This document shows positions 16,076 to 24,153 of a DNA stretch of 64,000 nt, in pieces. How positions within the stretch are numbered: position 1 is the first letter of the stretch; the number at the start of each line of letters is the position of its first letter. This stretch comes from a virus. The translations under genes and the position numbers were made by a program. Where the stretch lies: positions 308,017 through 372,016 of IMG/VR virus record IMGVR_UViG_3300042367_000228, one strand, 5' to 3'. The notes under the pieces were generated by a model. That model saw only the letters and a program-made list of their open reading frames with translations. It was not told the DNA's origin and did not search any database.

Positions 16076-16266
16076 TTAGATTTGCTAAACCATCCGGATG
16101 GTTAAACAACACAACTCCGGAAGCTGCTGACATGCACGTATTGTTTTATGAAGAAGACGGTTTAAAATACTGGAGGAGAGCAACTAACGAAGATTTTATT
16201 GACTTTGCAATACACGTTCCTGAATCATTGTTATCTAATACATGTATTCCGGTAAAGGATTTATGA
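16072..16266 (+). CDS. W-R-L-P-T mini-protein, copy 8 (divergent)
   Basis: 64 residues. Core decayed: ADMHVLFYEEDG, WRRAT in place of WRLPT, IPVKDL. Still in frame with ATGA overlaps, so probably expressed. Confidence 0.62.
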   Translation: MIRFAKPSGWLNNTTPEAADMHVLFYEEDGLKYWRRATNEDFIDFAIHVPESLLSNTCIPVKDL

Positions 16267-16484
16267 GTATGCTTGAATTAGCCCCGCCATCAGAAAAAAT
16301 GACATATGACGAAGCAATTATGTATTGCTTTTGGTTAGAACACGATGGAAAGAAAGGCTGGAGAATGCCAACACATGAAGAATGGGCAAAGACTAAAGGC
16401 ATCATGGTGTACACTTGGAGACAGAATGATCACCGTACGATGATGGATACGATGCCTGTAGTACCGGTAAGAGGACAATTATGA
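16263..16484 (+). CDS. W-R-L-P-T mini-protein, copy 9
   Basis: 73 residues (ATG in the ATGA overlap; a second ATG at 16269 is possible). YDEAIMYCFW, GWRMPT, VPVRGQL. Confidence 0.72.
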   Translation: MSMLELAPPSEKMTYDEAIMYCFWLEHDGKKGWRMPTHEEWAKTKGIMVYTWRQNDHRTMMDTMPVVPVRGQL

Positions 16485-16894
16485 AATGGTTTAACCGAAT
16501 ATTCAATCGCAATGTATATTTAAAATTTGACGTACCTACAAACCCTCCAGACAACAACAGAGTGCGTTATGTTGTAGGAGTCCCGGTTAATCACTATGAG
16601 AAAAAAATCATTGAAATCGTTTATACTGGAATACTATGTTCCAGTGATGATGAAGCAACGATGCATTTGTTTATGATGAGTAAGCATGATGGAAAGAGAG
16701 GATGGCGACTACCTACAATACACGAAGCTATATACTGTTCAGAGCTATCAGTAGTTAAGCATTTCTCTGATTGGAATTCACTTAGAGTTCCATTAGAATT
16801 AGTTTTAGTAAGAGATGTTACAGAAGATGAGTATAACTATTACAATGGACCTATAACACGTTTCTTTAAGCAGTTTGCGCAGTGGACTTATTGA
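16481..16894 (+). CDS. W-R-L-P-T family fusion, copy 10
   Basis: 137 residues. About 50 extra N-terminal residues (MKWFNRIFNRNVYLKF ...) precede the family core (DDEATMHLFMMS, GWRLPT, LVRDVTEDE), and a 20-residue aromatic tail follows. An unusual fused member. Confidence 0.65.
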   Translation: MKWFNRIFNRNVYLKFDVPTNPPDNNRVRYVVGVPVNHYEKKIIEIVYTGILCSSDDEATMHLFMMSKHDGKRGWRLPTIHEAIYCSELSVVKHFSDWNSLRVPLELVLVRDVTEDEYNYYNGPITRFFKQFAQWTY

Positions 16895-16925
16895 TAGCTA
16901 AATAGCAGACAATAAGGAGAGTGTT

Positions 16926-17909
16926 ATGTCAAAAGAAGAAGTAGGTACAGGTGTAAGCCAAGAAGAGTCAGTTACGCTTAATGGCGTAACAGTAACAGAA
17001 GAATCACATGCTGATGTATATGCTGAAGCACACGCAGGTGCAAGTGCAGAAGTAACTGATACAAGTGTATCGGCAGAAGCACACGCAGGTGCAAGTGTTG
17101 GTGCAGAAGCCGGTGCAAGTGTTACTTTAGGTGATGTTACATTAGAAGCTGAAGCACACGCTACTGCTGAAGTTGAAGCCACTGCTAACGCAAATGCAGG
17201 ATGGACAGGTACAGATGTAGTAGCTGAAGCAAGCGCAGGTGTTGAAGCGCGTGCAGAAATTGGTGCAAGTGCATCAGTTGGTAATGAAGATGTTGGCACA
17301 GTTAGTGTTTCGAGTGGTGCATACGCAGAAGCTAATGCAGGTGTTGAAGTAAGTGGTTCAGTTGGATTACACGGCGCACAAGGATATGCCGGAGCATCAG
17401 TTGGTGCAAGTGTTGGTGTAGAAGCTAATGCAGTAGCAGAAAGCCATGGTGTGTCTGCTGAAGCAGGTGCAGGTGTTAGCATTGGATTACAAGCAGGTGC
17501 AGAAGTTGGCGGTAAAGCTGAAGTACATGGCAACACTATTAGCATCGGTGTAGAAGGTGAACTAGAGTTATTAGCAGGTGTAGAACTTAATGCTGAATTA
17601 TCAGTTGATACTACTCCAGTTGTAGAATTAGCAGAACAAGTAGCCGATGACACTGCAAAGCTAGCAGAGCAAGCAGCGTTAGAAGCAGCCCGCATTGCTC
17701 AAGCAAAAGCAGAATACGCTGCTCGCGTTGCCCAAGAAGAAGCAGAACACGCAGCTAGAGAAGCACGAGAAGCATCAGAAAGAGCAGCTAGAGAAACACA
17801 AGCCGCAGCTGAAAGTGCAGCTAGAGAAGCAGATCGTTTAGCTAGAGAAGCAGCCAATCGTGCAGCAAATGAGATGAATAAAGCATTTAAAAAAGTAAAG
17901 TTCTGGTAA
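16926..17909 (+). CDS. Ala/Gly/Glu-rich repeat and coiled-coil protein
   Basis: 327 residues, RBS AAGGAG. Residues 1-225 are low-complexity repeats of A-E-A-x-A-G-A-S type, possibly a beta-solenoid. Residues 230-315 are a long Ala-rich coiled coil (AAREAREASERAARE). A fibre, scaffold or DNA-condensing role is possible; not recognised. Codon use is very regular (GCA, GAA, GTT), typical of repeat expansion. Confidence 0.72.
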   Translation: MSKEEVGTGVSQEESVTLNGVTVTEESHADVYAEAHAGASAEVTDTSVSAEAHAGASVGAEAGASVTLGDVTLEAEAHATAEVEATANANAGWTGTDVVAEASAGVEARAEIGASASVGNEDVGTVSVSSGAYAEANAGVEVSGSVGLHGAQGYAGASVGASVGVEANAVAESHGVSAEAGAGVSIGLQAGAEVGGKAEVHGNTISIGVEGELELLAGVELNAELSVDTTPVVELAEQVADDTAKLAEQAALEAARIAQAKAEYAARVAQEEAEHAAREAREASERAARETQAAAESAAREADRLAREAANRAANEMNKAFKKVKFW

Positions 17910-17911
17910 AA

Positions 17912-17923
17912 GGCCCCGCTGTA
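17912..17923 (+). repeat. GGCCCCGCTGTA element, copy 6
   Basis: Two bases after the TAA of the coiled-coil gene. Confidence 0.85.
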
Positions 17924-17933
17924 ACATGTATAG

Positions 17934-17968
17934 AGTAAACTTTCAGTTGACAAATTGTAAAGTTTACT
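17934..17968 (+). promoter_or_regulatory. Candidate operator (inverted repeat) over a promoter
   Basis: AGTAAACTTT (17934-17943) and AAAGTTTACT (17959-17968) flank the -35 box; a dimeric regulator could block the promoter at 17947-17975. Confidence 0.5.
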
Positions 17969-17975
17969 TTATACT
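17947..17975 (+). promoter_or_regulatory. Sigma70-type promoter
   Basis: TTGACA-17-TATACT; for 18017. Confidence 0.85.
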
Positions 17976-18016
17976 TTAATTTGTTTTAAGCAATCACACA
18001 GTAAAAAGGAGAAGTT

Positions 18017-18277
18017 ATGCACAAAATTATCTTATCCGCACTCAAATCTGGTGCAAAAACTCCGATAGAGCTTTATGATCTGTGTAGATGTGATCCATAT
18101 GATTTCGCAAGGATGCTAACTGATTTAGCTGATGCTGAAAAGATCGAACGACGCATTATTATTCCTAATCACGATCAAGTATATCGTTCACTAACACTAA
18201 TCCCTAACAACGTAATTGATGGATTGCCATGGGAAGTTATTCGGATAGAATACCGCTTGACAAACAAAACACACTAA
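18017..18277 (+). CDS. Small winged-helix-like protein
   Basis: 86 residues, RBS AAGGAG. The pattern ILSALKSGAKTPIELYDLCRCDPYDFARML resembles a winged helix-turn-helix. With a palindrome over its own promoter it could be an autoregulator (inference). Confidence 0.58.
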   Translation: MHKIILSALKSGAKTPIELYDLCRCDPYDFARMLTDLADAEKIERRIIIPNHDQVYRSLTLIPNNVIDGLPWEVIRIEYRLTNKTH

Positions 18278-18285
18278 TTTATAAT
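18257..18285 (+). promoter_or_regulatory. Sigma70-type promoter
   Basis: TTGACA-17-TATAAT, the -35 inside the end of the preceding gene; for 18314. Confidence 0.85.
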
Positions 18286-18313
18286 AAACACTTAACAACC
18301 GCAGGAGCTATAA

Positions 18314-18535
18314 TTGAAAATGCTAGAAGGAACAAATCAACAAGGCGATTTCGTAGTTATGTATGACGAAGAAACTTTATTAAATCAAAACTATTGGGAT
18401 TGTGATTGTTCGCATGAGTATATAAGACCCGTAACTGAACATCATTGCCAAGAATGCGGAGCTGATCGTGACGATAGTGAAATATCACACGAAGTCGAAG
18501 TTCAGCAACTTGTTTATAAAATAATTATTCACTAA
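18314..18535 (+). CDS. Zinc-ribbon-like protein
   Basis: 73 residues from a TTG seven bases after AGGAG; an ATG at 18320 is the alternative. Cys pairs in NYWDCDCSHEY and HHCQECGADRDD suggest a zinc ribbon. The protein at 33169 is a paralog (YWECSC ... CPRC). Confidence 0.62.
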   Translation: MKMLEGTNQQGDFVVMYDEETLLNQNYWDCDCSHEYIRPVTEHHCQECGADRDDSEISHEVEVQQLVYKIIIH

Positions 18536-18549
18536 CAATGGAGGTAACT

Positions 18550-19620
18550 ATGCCGAATACACTTGAAACCACTGCTATTGCTATTTTAGAAGGAGAAGTA
18601 ACTACCACTACTATTTCCGATTCTGATTCACTCGAATTAATTGAACATCTGCAGGCATGGTTACCAAACTATCCTAAAGGCTCAAACAAATTTATTTCTT
18701 TCTTGCAACACAATGTATCGCCATTGTATGCAATATACGGTGTTTACTCTGCAGTTGATAATGGCAGCTTAGAGTTAACTTCACGTAACTTTCAATCTAT
18801 GATGCTATTTGAATCGGAGTTTAAAGACTTAATTAAGCATTTTGAGAATCCAGATAAGAAGACTAACTTCTTTGAATCGATGCGTAATGGTACTGAGATA
18901 TCAAGAGTGGAATTAGAATTAACCAGTCCATTCTGTATCCAACCTGAAGATGAGATCGGTACCGGTACATGGGAATACGTTGAACCCGAGTTACCTGAGA
19001 TTGATGATGACGATACAACAAATCCAGCTACTACGACAACCGCAAGTGCTCCTGGTACTATTCAAATTCCGTTAAAAGATATTCTTGATACTGCTGCTAA
19101 GAAGGTATTTGGTGTAGGAGTTAAAAAGACAGTTGCTGAAAAAGATCAAGAACAAGATGATCATGATGCATACTATGTATATACACAGTATTTGTATCAG
19201 TTCACTAGTGCATGGTTCCCTAACGACGCTCCTACTATCAATGTAGTATCGCAAAAGTTTTGGGATGAACATGAATGTATTGATGATCAACACATTTCAG
19301 AGTACTTAGAATCGATTATTCCAGATTGGTCTAATAACTGGTGTGAAACTACGGACAGTGTATTTGAATACACTGGCGGTTCAACTAAAGCAGAAGCTAT
19401 TGCTTATTTAAAAGCAACAGGGTTCTTTAAAGAAGAAGAACTATTTGATGTTGATGATGAAGAATCTGATAAAACAGATATCTTACTAAGTTATCTTGAA
19501 GGTCAACCTGAAGAAGTAATTTCTAAGTTTCTCAAAGAGGCACTTACACATCTTGATGATAGCCAAATTCAAGACTTAATTCAAAAGTATGAAGACGTTT
19601 GGCACGAAGAGGATGAATAA
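18550..19620 (+). CDS. Acidic hypothetical protein
   Basis: 356 residues from ATG after GGAGG. Strongly acidic with an Asp/Thr-rich linker (IDDDDTTNPATTTTASAP) between two halves. No domain recognised. Rarely this long in the early region. Confidence 0.68.
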   Translation: MPNTLETTAIAILEGEVTTTTISDSDSLELIEHLQAWLPNYPKGSNKFISFLQHNVSPLYAIYGVYSAVDNGSLELTSRNFQSMMLFESEFKDLIKHFENPDKKTNFFESMRNGTEISRVELELTSPFCIQPEDEIGTGTWEYVEPELPEIDDDDTTNPATTTTASAPGTIQIPLKDILDTAAKKVFGVGVKKTVAEKDQEQDDHDAYYVYTQYLYQFTSAWFPNDAPTINVVSQKFWDEHECIDDQHISEYLESIIPDWSNNWCETTDSVFEYTGGSTKAEAIAYLKATGFFKEEELFDVDDEESDKTDILLSYLEGQPEEVISKFLKEALTHLDDSQIQDLIQKYEDVWHEEDE

Positions 19621-19628
19621 ATAACTGC

Positions 19629-19657
19629 TTGCACATCCGCGTGTAGTTTGTTATAAT
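19629..19657 (+). promoter_or_regulatory. Early promoter with distal dyad
   Basis: TTGCAC-17-TATAAT. CCGCGTGT in the spacer is complemented by ACACGCGG just before the RBS. Confidence 0.85.
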
Positions 19658-19689
19658 ATGTTTTTACTTACTAACACGCGGAGCTTACA

Positions 19690-20394
19690 GTGTTTCTTTT
19701 ACTATCAACTAGCAACATCAAAACACAAAAAGGTGTTAAATTAGGATATGCTACTTATGTCTTACACTTATCACCATCTGATCTCAGTGGTGTTATCAAC
19801 ACTTGCCCAAAAGCAACACTAGGTTGCAAAATAGGTTGCCTAAACACTTCAGGTCACGGCGGCATGTACACTGACATTGAAGACAGTGTAGTTCAACAAG
19901 CTCGCATACGCAAAACAAAATGGTTTGCTACAGGACGCGACAGTTTCTTAGAAGCTCTAGTAGTTGACATCAAACGCGCAATTAAACAAGCTACAAAGAA
20001 AGGTCTTATTCCTGTATTTCGCCTCAATGGCACAAGTGATCTCTCATGGGAGAAATACAAAATTAACGGTATGAATATCTTTGAACTATTTCCAACTGTT
20101 CAATTCTACGACTACACTAAGGTGTTGCATCGTAAAGTTGGACACATCCATAACTATCATTTAACATTCTCTAGAGGCGAGTCTAATCAAGCAGAAGTTG
20201 ATTATGCTATTGCTAACGGTATGAATGTTGCTTATGTATTTGATAAAACTCCAGCGACATACGATGGTATGACTGTATTTGATGGCGACGACACTGACTT
20301 ACGATTCCTTGATCCGACAGGTGTAATTGTAGGTCTTAAGGCAAAAGGTCGCGCACGTAAAGACACTAGTGGATTTGTAATTAGAACAAAATAG
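19690..20394 (+). CDS. GP88-family phage protein
   Basis: 234 residues from GTG, RBS GGAGC. Contains NTCPKATLGCKIGCLNTSGHGG, the Cys-rich signature of the phage Gp88 family (split as NTCPKATLGC and KIGCLNTSGHGG), and later FRLNGTSDLSWEKY. Family role unknown; Cys pattern suggests a metal or Fe-S site. Confidence 0.72.
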   Translation: MFLLLSTSNIKTQKGVKLGYATYVLHLSPSDLSGVINTCPKATLGCKIGCLNTSGHGGMYTDIEDSVVQQARIRKTKWFATGRDSFLEALVVDIKRAIKQATKKGLIPVFRLNGTSDLSWEKYKINGMNIFELFPTVQFYDYTKVLHRKVGHIHNYHLTFSRGESNQAEVDYAIANGMNVAYVFDKTPATYDGMTVFDGDDTDLRFLDPTGVIVGLKAKGRARKDTSGFVIRTK

Positions 20395-20401
20395 GATTAT
20401 T

Positions 20402-20614
20402 ATGATTGAATCAGGAATGTGTTCTAGTAATTTTCTAACATACGATGAAGCCTGGCTCTTCTGTATCACTTGCACACACTTCAAGAAATATGACTGGCGA
20501 ATGATGACACGACGTGAATTTATAGAGTATAAACCAAGAGAAAAATGGTTCGAAGTCACCGGCGTGTCACATTTAATAGCCCAGGTACTACCTGTGAGAG
20601 ATGTAAATGATTAG
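20402..20614 (+). CDS. W-R-L-P-T mini-protein, copy 11
   Basis: 70 residues. YDEAWLFCIT, DWRMMT, LPVRDVND. Overlaps copy 12 by eight bases. Confidence 0.72.
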   Translation: MIESGMCSSNFLTYDEAWLFCITCTHFKKYDWRMMTRREFIEYKPREKWFEVTGVSHLIAQVLPVRDVND

Positions 20615-20858
20615 AAGAGATTTAGCTTACAATACACACTTAGAATACTTAGATTATTCTAACTATAAAATGGATTGGGACAGCGCATGGTTATACTGTG
20701 CTACCTGTACATATAAAGACATGTATGATTGGCGAATGCTTACTCCATATGAATTTCGTAATGATCTATACATACACAGCTGGCATGCCGCTTCACGAAA
20801 GGACAACTTTCCAGCATTTGTATTACCAGTTCGAGATAGAGGCCCCGCTGTAACATGA
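20607..20858 (+). CDS. W-R-L-P-T mini-protein, copy 12, tail from GGCCCC element
   Basis: 83 residues. WDSAWLYCAT, DWRMLT, LPVRDR, then GPAVT and the stop, all encoded by a GGCCCCGCTGTAAC element at the 3' end. The element therefore changed the C-terminus. Confidence 0.72.
   Translation: MIRRDLAYNTHLEYLDYSNYKMDWDSAWLYCATCTYKDMYDWRMLTPYEFRNDLYIHSWHAASRKDNFPAFVLPVRDRGPAVT
20841..20852 (+). repeat. GGCCCCGCTGTA element, copy 7 (in-frame)
   Basis: Translated as G-P-A-V at the end of copy 12, and two bases before the ATG of copy 13. Confidence 0.9.
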
Positions 20859-21073
20859 GCATAGAAATATTACCAACAATTGATAAACAATTTACATACG
20901 ATGAAGCAATGATGTACTGCTTTTTTCTTATTATAGACGGCAAAAAAGGATGGAGACTACCTACAAGAGAAGAATATAATTCTTCTGTTAAAATATGGGG
21001 TTGGCATCAAGATGATGGTAGAGCATCAACATCTGATCTTTTCAAAGTAACCCCAGTGCGGGACTCTGACTAA
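20855..21073 (+). CDS. W-R-L-P-T mini-protein, copy 13
   Basis: 72 residues. YDEAMMYCFF, GWRLPT, TPVRDSD. Its start lies two bases after a GGCCCC element; the only purine-rich tract is GATAGAGG before it. Confidence 0.7.
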   Translation: MSIEILPTIDKQFTYDEAMMYCFFLIIDGKKGWRLPTREEYNSSVKIWGWHQDDGRASTSDLFKVTPVRDSD

Positions 21074-21081
21074 ATTACCAT

Positions 21082-21110
21082 TTGCTTACTAATAAATATT
21101 TTGCTATAAT
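21082..21110 (+). promoter_or_regulatory. Early promoter
   Basis: TTGCTT-17-TATAAT; for 21145. Confidence 0.85.
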
Positions 21111-21144
21111 ATGTTTTTATTTACAAACCTTACGGAGTACGTTT

Positions 21145-21441
21145 ATGTCTACAGAACTTATTGAAAAATTAGCACACGCACCAGGTCCGCATTCAGCTTA
21201 CATTGAGGATTCTGAATTACGTGATATGGCAATTGTATGGGCAGTTGCAATTCGTAATGAAAATCGAGTATCGGGTACTGAATCAGAGTATTTAAAACTA
21301 ATGCGTGACATGATGGAAAATGAGCCATTTTTGTATAGACGATTTGCTGACTATCTAATCAATACTGTTGATGAAGGCACATATAAAGAAGCGTGGAGTC
21401 AAACAGCAGATAGAATTCGTAAAACATTACTACCTAAGTGA
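21145..21441 (+). CDS. Hypothetical protein
   Basis: 98 residues, RBS CGGAG. Helical, soluble; no domain recognised. Leads a run of six family genes. Confidence 0.62.
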   Translation: MSTELIEKLAHAPGPHSAYIEDSELRDMAIVWAVAIRNENRVSGTESEYLKLMRDMMENEPFLYRRFADYLINTVDEGTYKEAWSQTADRIRKTLLPK

Positions 21442-21448
21442 GGTAAGC

Positions 21449-21655
21449 ATGACACACGTAGAACATGGACCGAGATCCGAAAACAAAATGACTTATGATG
21501 AAGCAATAATGTATTGCTTCTGGTTTACTTACAATGGTAAGAAAGGATGGCGACTTCCGACCTTTCATGAATTTGTAGATGGGAACTCTTGGTATAAAGA
21601 TGCTGAGATTACTAAACGCAAGTGGTATGTAAAACCTGTGAGGGACATAAAATGA
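21449..21655 (+). CDS. W-R-L-P-T mini-protein, copy 14
   Basis: 68 residues. YDEAIMYCFW, GWRLPT, KPVRDIK; RBS GAGGTAAG. Confidence 0.72.
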   Translation: MTHVEHGPRSENKMTYDEAIMYCFWFTYNGKKGWRLPTFHEFVDGNSWYKDAEITKRKWYVKPVRDIK

Positions 21656-21969
21656 ACTTTGAAATAGCACCACGCGACAAATGGTTAGCAGAAACTCCTT
21701 ACGACCAAGGAGCGATGTATTGCCTATTCCTTGAAATTGATGGAAAGAAAGGATGGCGATTGCCAACTAATGAAGAAGCTGACATGTTAGTAAACACAGT
21801 AGATCCGGGTAATGATTTTGAGAATCCCGAAGTCCTTCCAGAGTTAGAGGAGTTTAATTCCTATTGGTTTGATCCTGATCATTGGGGGTTTTGGACACAC
21901 GAAGATACAGTTGACGACTTTGATCTTGACGAACTGTTTACTGCGATTCCAGTAAGGGACATAACATGA
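21652..21969 (+). CDS. W-R-L-P-T mini-protein, copy 15
   Basis: 105 residues. YDQGAMYCLF, GWRLPT, IPVRDIT. The middle is expanded and acidic (PELEEFNSYWFDPDHWGFW). Confidence 0.72.
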   Translation: MNFEIAPRDKWLAETPYDQGAMYCLFLEIDGKKGWRLPTNEEADMLVNTVDPGNDFENPEVLPELEEFNSYWFDPDHWGFWTHEDTVDDFDLDELFTAIPVRDIT

Positions 21970-22259
21970 ATATTGAAATAGCACCAAAAACAACGGAGAT
22001 ACAAGCCACGTGGGATGAAGCAGTTATGTATTGTTTTTTTCTTGAAATAGATGGAAAGAAAGGATGGAGACTGCCTACTAAAGAGGAATTAGATTATATC
22101 TACCATTCAAAAAATGATTTCATTGATGCCTACTACTGGTCCTCTACTGAGTACAATGGCAGCAGCGCCTGGGGTCAGGTTTTCACCAGTGGCACCCAGT
22201 TCAGCTCCAGTAAGAACGGCGGCAGCTACTACGTTAGAGCAATAAGGGACATAATATGA
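21966..22259 (+). CDS. Full-length DUF1566 (Lcl_C-like) domain protein, copy 16
   Basis: 97 residues. Beyond the shared core (WDEAVMYCFF, GWRLPTKEEL) it keeps the DUF1566 C-half: AYYWSSTEY, AWGQVFTSGTQ and YYVRAIRD. This member links the mini-proteins to the C-type-lectin-like DUF1566 domain. The C-half is locally GC-richer (AGCGCCTGGGGTCAGG), hinting at recent acquisition. Confidence 0.85.
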   Translation: MNIEIAPKTTEIQATWDEAVMYCFFLEIDGKKGWRLPTKEELDYIYHSKNDFIDAYYWSSTEYNGSSAWGQVFTSGTQFSSSKNGGSYYVRAIRDII

Positions 22260-22333
22260 ACTTTGAAGTCGCACCTAACGGTGCTCGAACTGATAATTGC
22301 CATATGCAAAACTTAACTGGAGAACTACGATGA
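22256..22333 (+). pseudogene. Truncated W-R-L-P-T family remnant
   Basis: 25-residue frame starting MNFEVAPNGAR, like the N-terminus of copy 15 (MNFEIAPRDKW), then no core. Coupled by ATGA overlaps on both sides. Confidence 0.5.
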
Positions 22334-22806
22334 GAAAATCCCTATCACATAAAGAAATCCTAATACTAAAACTCAATAATCTTTTAGCTACTTCTGAATC
22401 ACTCGAAGACAAACTCGTAACCGAGAATAATCAATGGCAATGCCGTGCAACAGTCCTACGCAGCGATATTCAAAATTTGATTGACTATGTAGGCTGGTCG
22501 GTAGAAGAGAATAATATGAATATTGAAATAGCACCAAAATCTGCCGAGGAGTCATGTAGTTGGGATACTGCACGAACATATTGTTTATTTCTTAACTTTG
22601 ATGGAAAAACTGATTGGCGACTTCCAACAAAAGAAGAACTAAATCAAATCTATGAATCAGATAATGATTTTCGTAGTGGTCGATACTGGGCTTCTAATGA
22701 ACAAAGTGTAGATACTGCTTGGAGTCAAAGTTTTGAAAATGGTAGCAGATACCCTAACTTTAAGTTCCACGGTGGCCTATACGTTAGACCAGTAAGGGAC
22801 TTATGA
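22330..22806 (+). CDS. DUF1566 protein with fused N-terminal helix, copy 17
   Basis: 158 residues, RBS TGGAG. Residues 1-61 are an extra helical region; an internal ATG at 22515 begins the usual MNIEIAPKS. Core WDTARTYCLF, DWRLPTKEEL, then DUF1566 C-half YWASNE, AWSQSFENG, YVRPVRDL. The join has no stop, so it is a gene fusion or dual-start gene. Confidence 0.75.
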   Translation: MRKSLSHKEILILKLNNLLATSESLEDKLVTENNQWQCRATVLRSDIQNLIDYVGWSVEENNMNIEIAPKSAEESCSWDTARTYCLFLNFDGKTDWRLPTKEELNQIYESDNDFRSGRYWASNEQSVDTAWSQSFENGSRYPNFKFHGGLYVRPVRDL

Positions 22807-23069
22807 TTATTGATTATAAGATTGATCGTGCTCCGTCACGTATAGTAAACAACTATGAAGAGGCTTGGCTGTATTGCCTTACCTGTAATCATGATGGACA
22901 TAATGATTGGAGGTTACCTACTGTAGACGAATGGCAATATTCGTCTACAAACACAATGCCTTTAGAAGCTTATTATGAAAACAATTATTTCTTTAAAGTT
23001 GAACCGGCTATGCAGAATAAGGCAGTTCCAGTACGTGAAGTAAAATATTCTTTACAAATCAACAAATAA
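22803..23069 (+). CDS. W-R-L-P-T mini-protein, copy 18
   Basis: 88 residues. YEEAWLYCLT, DWRLPT, VPVREVK plus an eight-residue tail that overlaps the next promoter's -35 box. Confidence 0.72.
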   Translation: MIIDYKIDRAPSRIVNNYEEAWLYCLTCNHDGHNDWRLPTVDEWQYSSTNTMPLEAYYENNYFFKVEPAMQNKAVPVREVKYSLQINK

Positions 23070-23079
23070 TTGTTATACT
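23051..23079 (+). promoter_or_regulatory. Early promoter
   Basis: TTTACA-17-TATACT; -35 inside copy 18; for 23136. Confidence 0.82.
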
Positions 23080-23107
23080 ATATTTTTTTAAACACTACAG
23101 CAAGCAA

Positions 23108-23119
23108 GGCCCCGCTGTA
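23108..23119 (+). repeat. GGCCCCGCTGTA element, copy 8
   Basis: In the 5' leader, 16 bases before the ATG at 23136 and just before the RBS AGGAG. Confidence 0.85.
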
Positions 23120-23135
23120 CAAACAGGAGCATAAC

Positions 23136-23723
23136 ATGGCAACACGTAGCGCAATTGGTTATATGAGAAACGATGGTACTGTTCGAGCAGTGTACGTGCA
23201 TTGGGACGGATACTTATCACATGTTGGTAAAACACTTATTGAGAACTATGACTTAATTGGTGTAGGCGATTTATGTGATTTAGGTGACATAAGCTCATTA
23301 GGCGAAACAATTGAAGATACTGAGTTTTACGGACGCGATCGCAACGAAGATGATATTGAAGCACATGAGTTTGCATCTGAACATGAGTTTGTAGATTGGT
23401 ATAATGATTCTGAGTTTTTCTATTTAATAAAAGATGACACATGGTATGTGTCAGAACATTGCGCAGAGTTCTTGTTACTTGCAGATCGGTTAAAAGCTAC
23501 AAAAGTTGAGTATACCGATTATATTCGCCCAGATGAAACAACAACATCCTACAGTGCAAGAGATGCAGTAGTAGCAATGGTAGCTGATGGTGCAGTTGAA
23601 CCAGTGTACATGATTAAGCTGTTACTTGATCGTATTGATCATGAAACATTAGAAGAGTTGTTGAAAGATGAATTCCATATTGACGATATCAATTCAGAAT
23701 GCTATTTTAAGGAGAACGAATAA
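23136..23723 (+). CDS. Conserved 'MATRSAIGY' phage/bacterial protein
   Basis: 195 residues, RBS AGGAG. Begins MATRSAIGYMRNDGTVRAVY, then VHWDGYLSHVG and LGDISSLGE, a recognisable family of phages and mobile elements with unknown function. Confidence 0.72.
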   Translation: MATRSAIGYMRNDGTVRAVYVHWDGYLSHVGKTLIENYDLIGVGDLCDLGDISSLGETIEDTEFYGRDRNEDDIEAHEFASEHEFVDWYNDSEFFYLIKDDTWYVSEHCAEFLLLADRLKATKVEYTDYIRPDETTTSYSARDAVVAMVADGAVEPVYMIKLLLDRIDHETLEELLKDEFHIDDINSECYFKENE

Positions 23724-23983
23724 TGACTAACCAAAAAGTTAAAAAGCCAGTTGTAAAGAAACGCATTATACAAGTTGGAACACATAAGTTTCGTATTGCT
23801 GAAACTGATCTACCTCATAACGGAAGAGTTACACTAAGTGATCCTCATATACAAGAACGTGGGCCTGTACAGGAACTCGTAGTATATGCAACAGCAAGTT
23901 CTGATACATACGAACCAGGTCGCAAGTATGCGTGTTTTTACAATCTTCGTAGCAAGCTCGAAGGCTACTTTACGGTTAATTAG
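23723..23983 (+). CDS. Hypothetical basic protein
   Basis: 86 residues; start overlaps the previous stop (TAATG). Lys-rich N-terminus (KKPVVKKR). No domain recognised. Confidence 0.6.
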   Translation: MTNQKVKKPVVKKRIIQVGTHKFRIAETDLPHNGRVTLSDPHIQERGPVQELVVYATASSDTYEPGRKYACFYNLRSKLEGYFTVN

Positions 23984-23991
23984 GAGGTACC

Positions 23992-24153
23992 GTGCTTAAC
24001 CGTGATGTATTTGAAAACAATGTAATCAAGGCACTTGAAGATTACATAAATTACAACAATCAGATAACTCCTCTTAGTGAGGATTTCTTTCATAGAATCG
24101 AAGCACTGAAACAAAAGGCACAGGAGTTACAATCTAAACAGGATAAATCATGA
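23992..24153 (+). CDS. Hypothetical small helical protein
   Basis: 53 residues from GTG after AGGAGG. Helical (IEALKQKAQELQSKQ). ATGA overlap with the next gene. Confidence 0.55.
   Translation: MLNRDVFENNVIKALEDYINYNNQITPLSEDFFHRIEALKQKAQELQSKQDKS

Noticed and set aside
16898-17695. 265-codon minus-strand frame opposite the Ala-rich gene
   Set aside because: Ser/Ala/Thr-rich mirror of the GCA/GTT-biased plus-strand repeats; no ribosome site.
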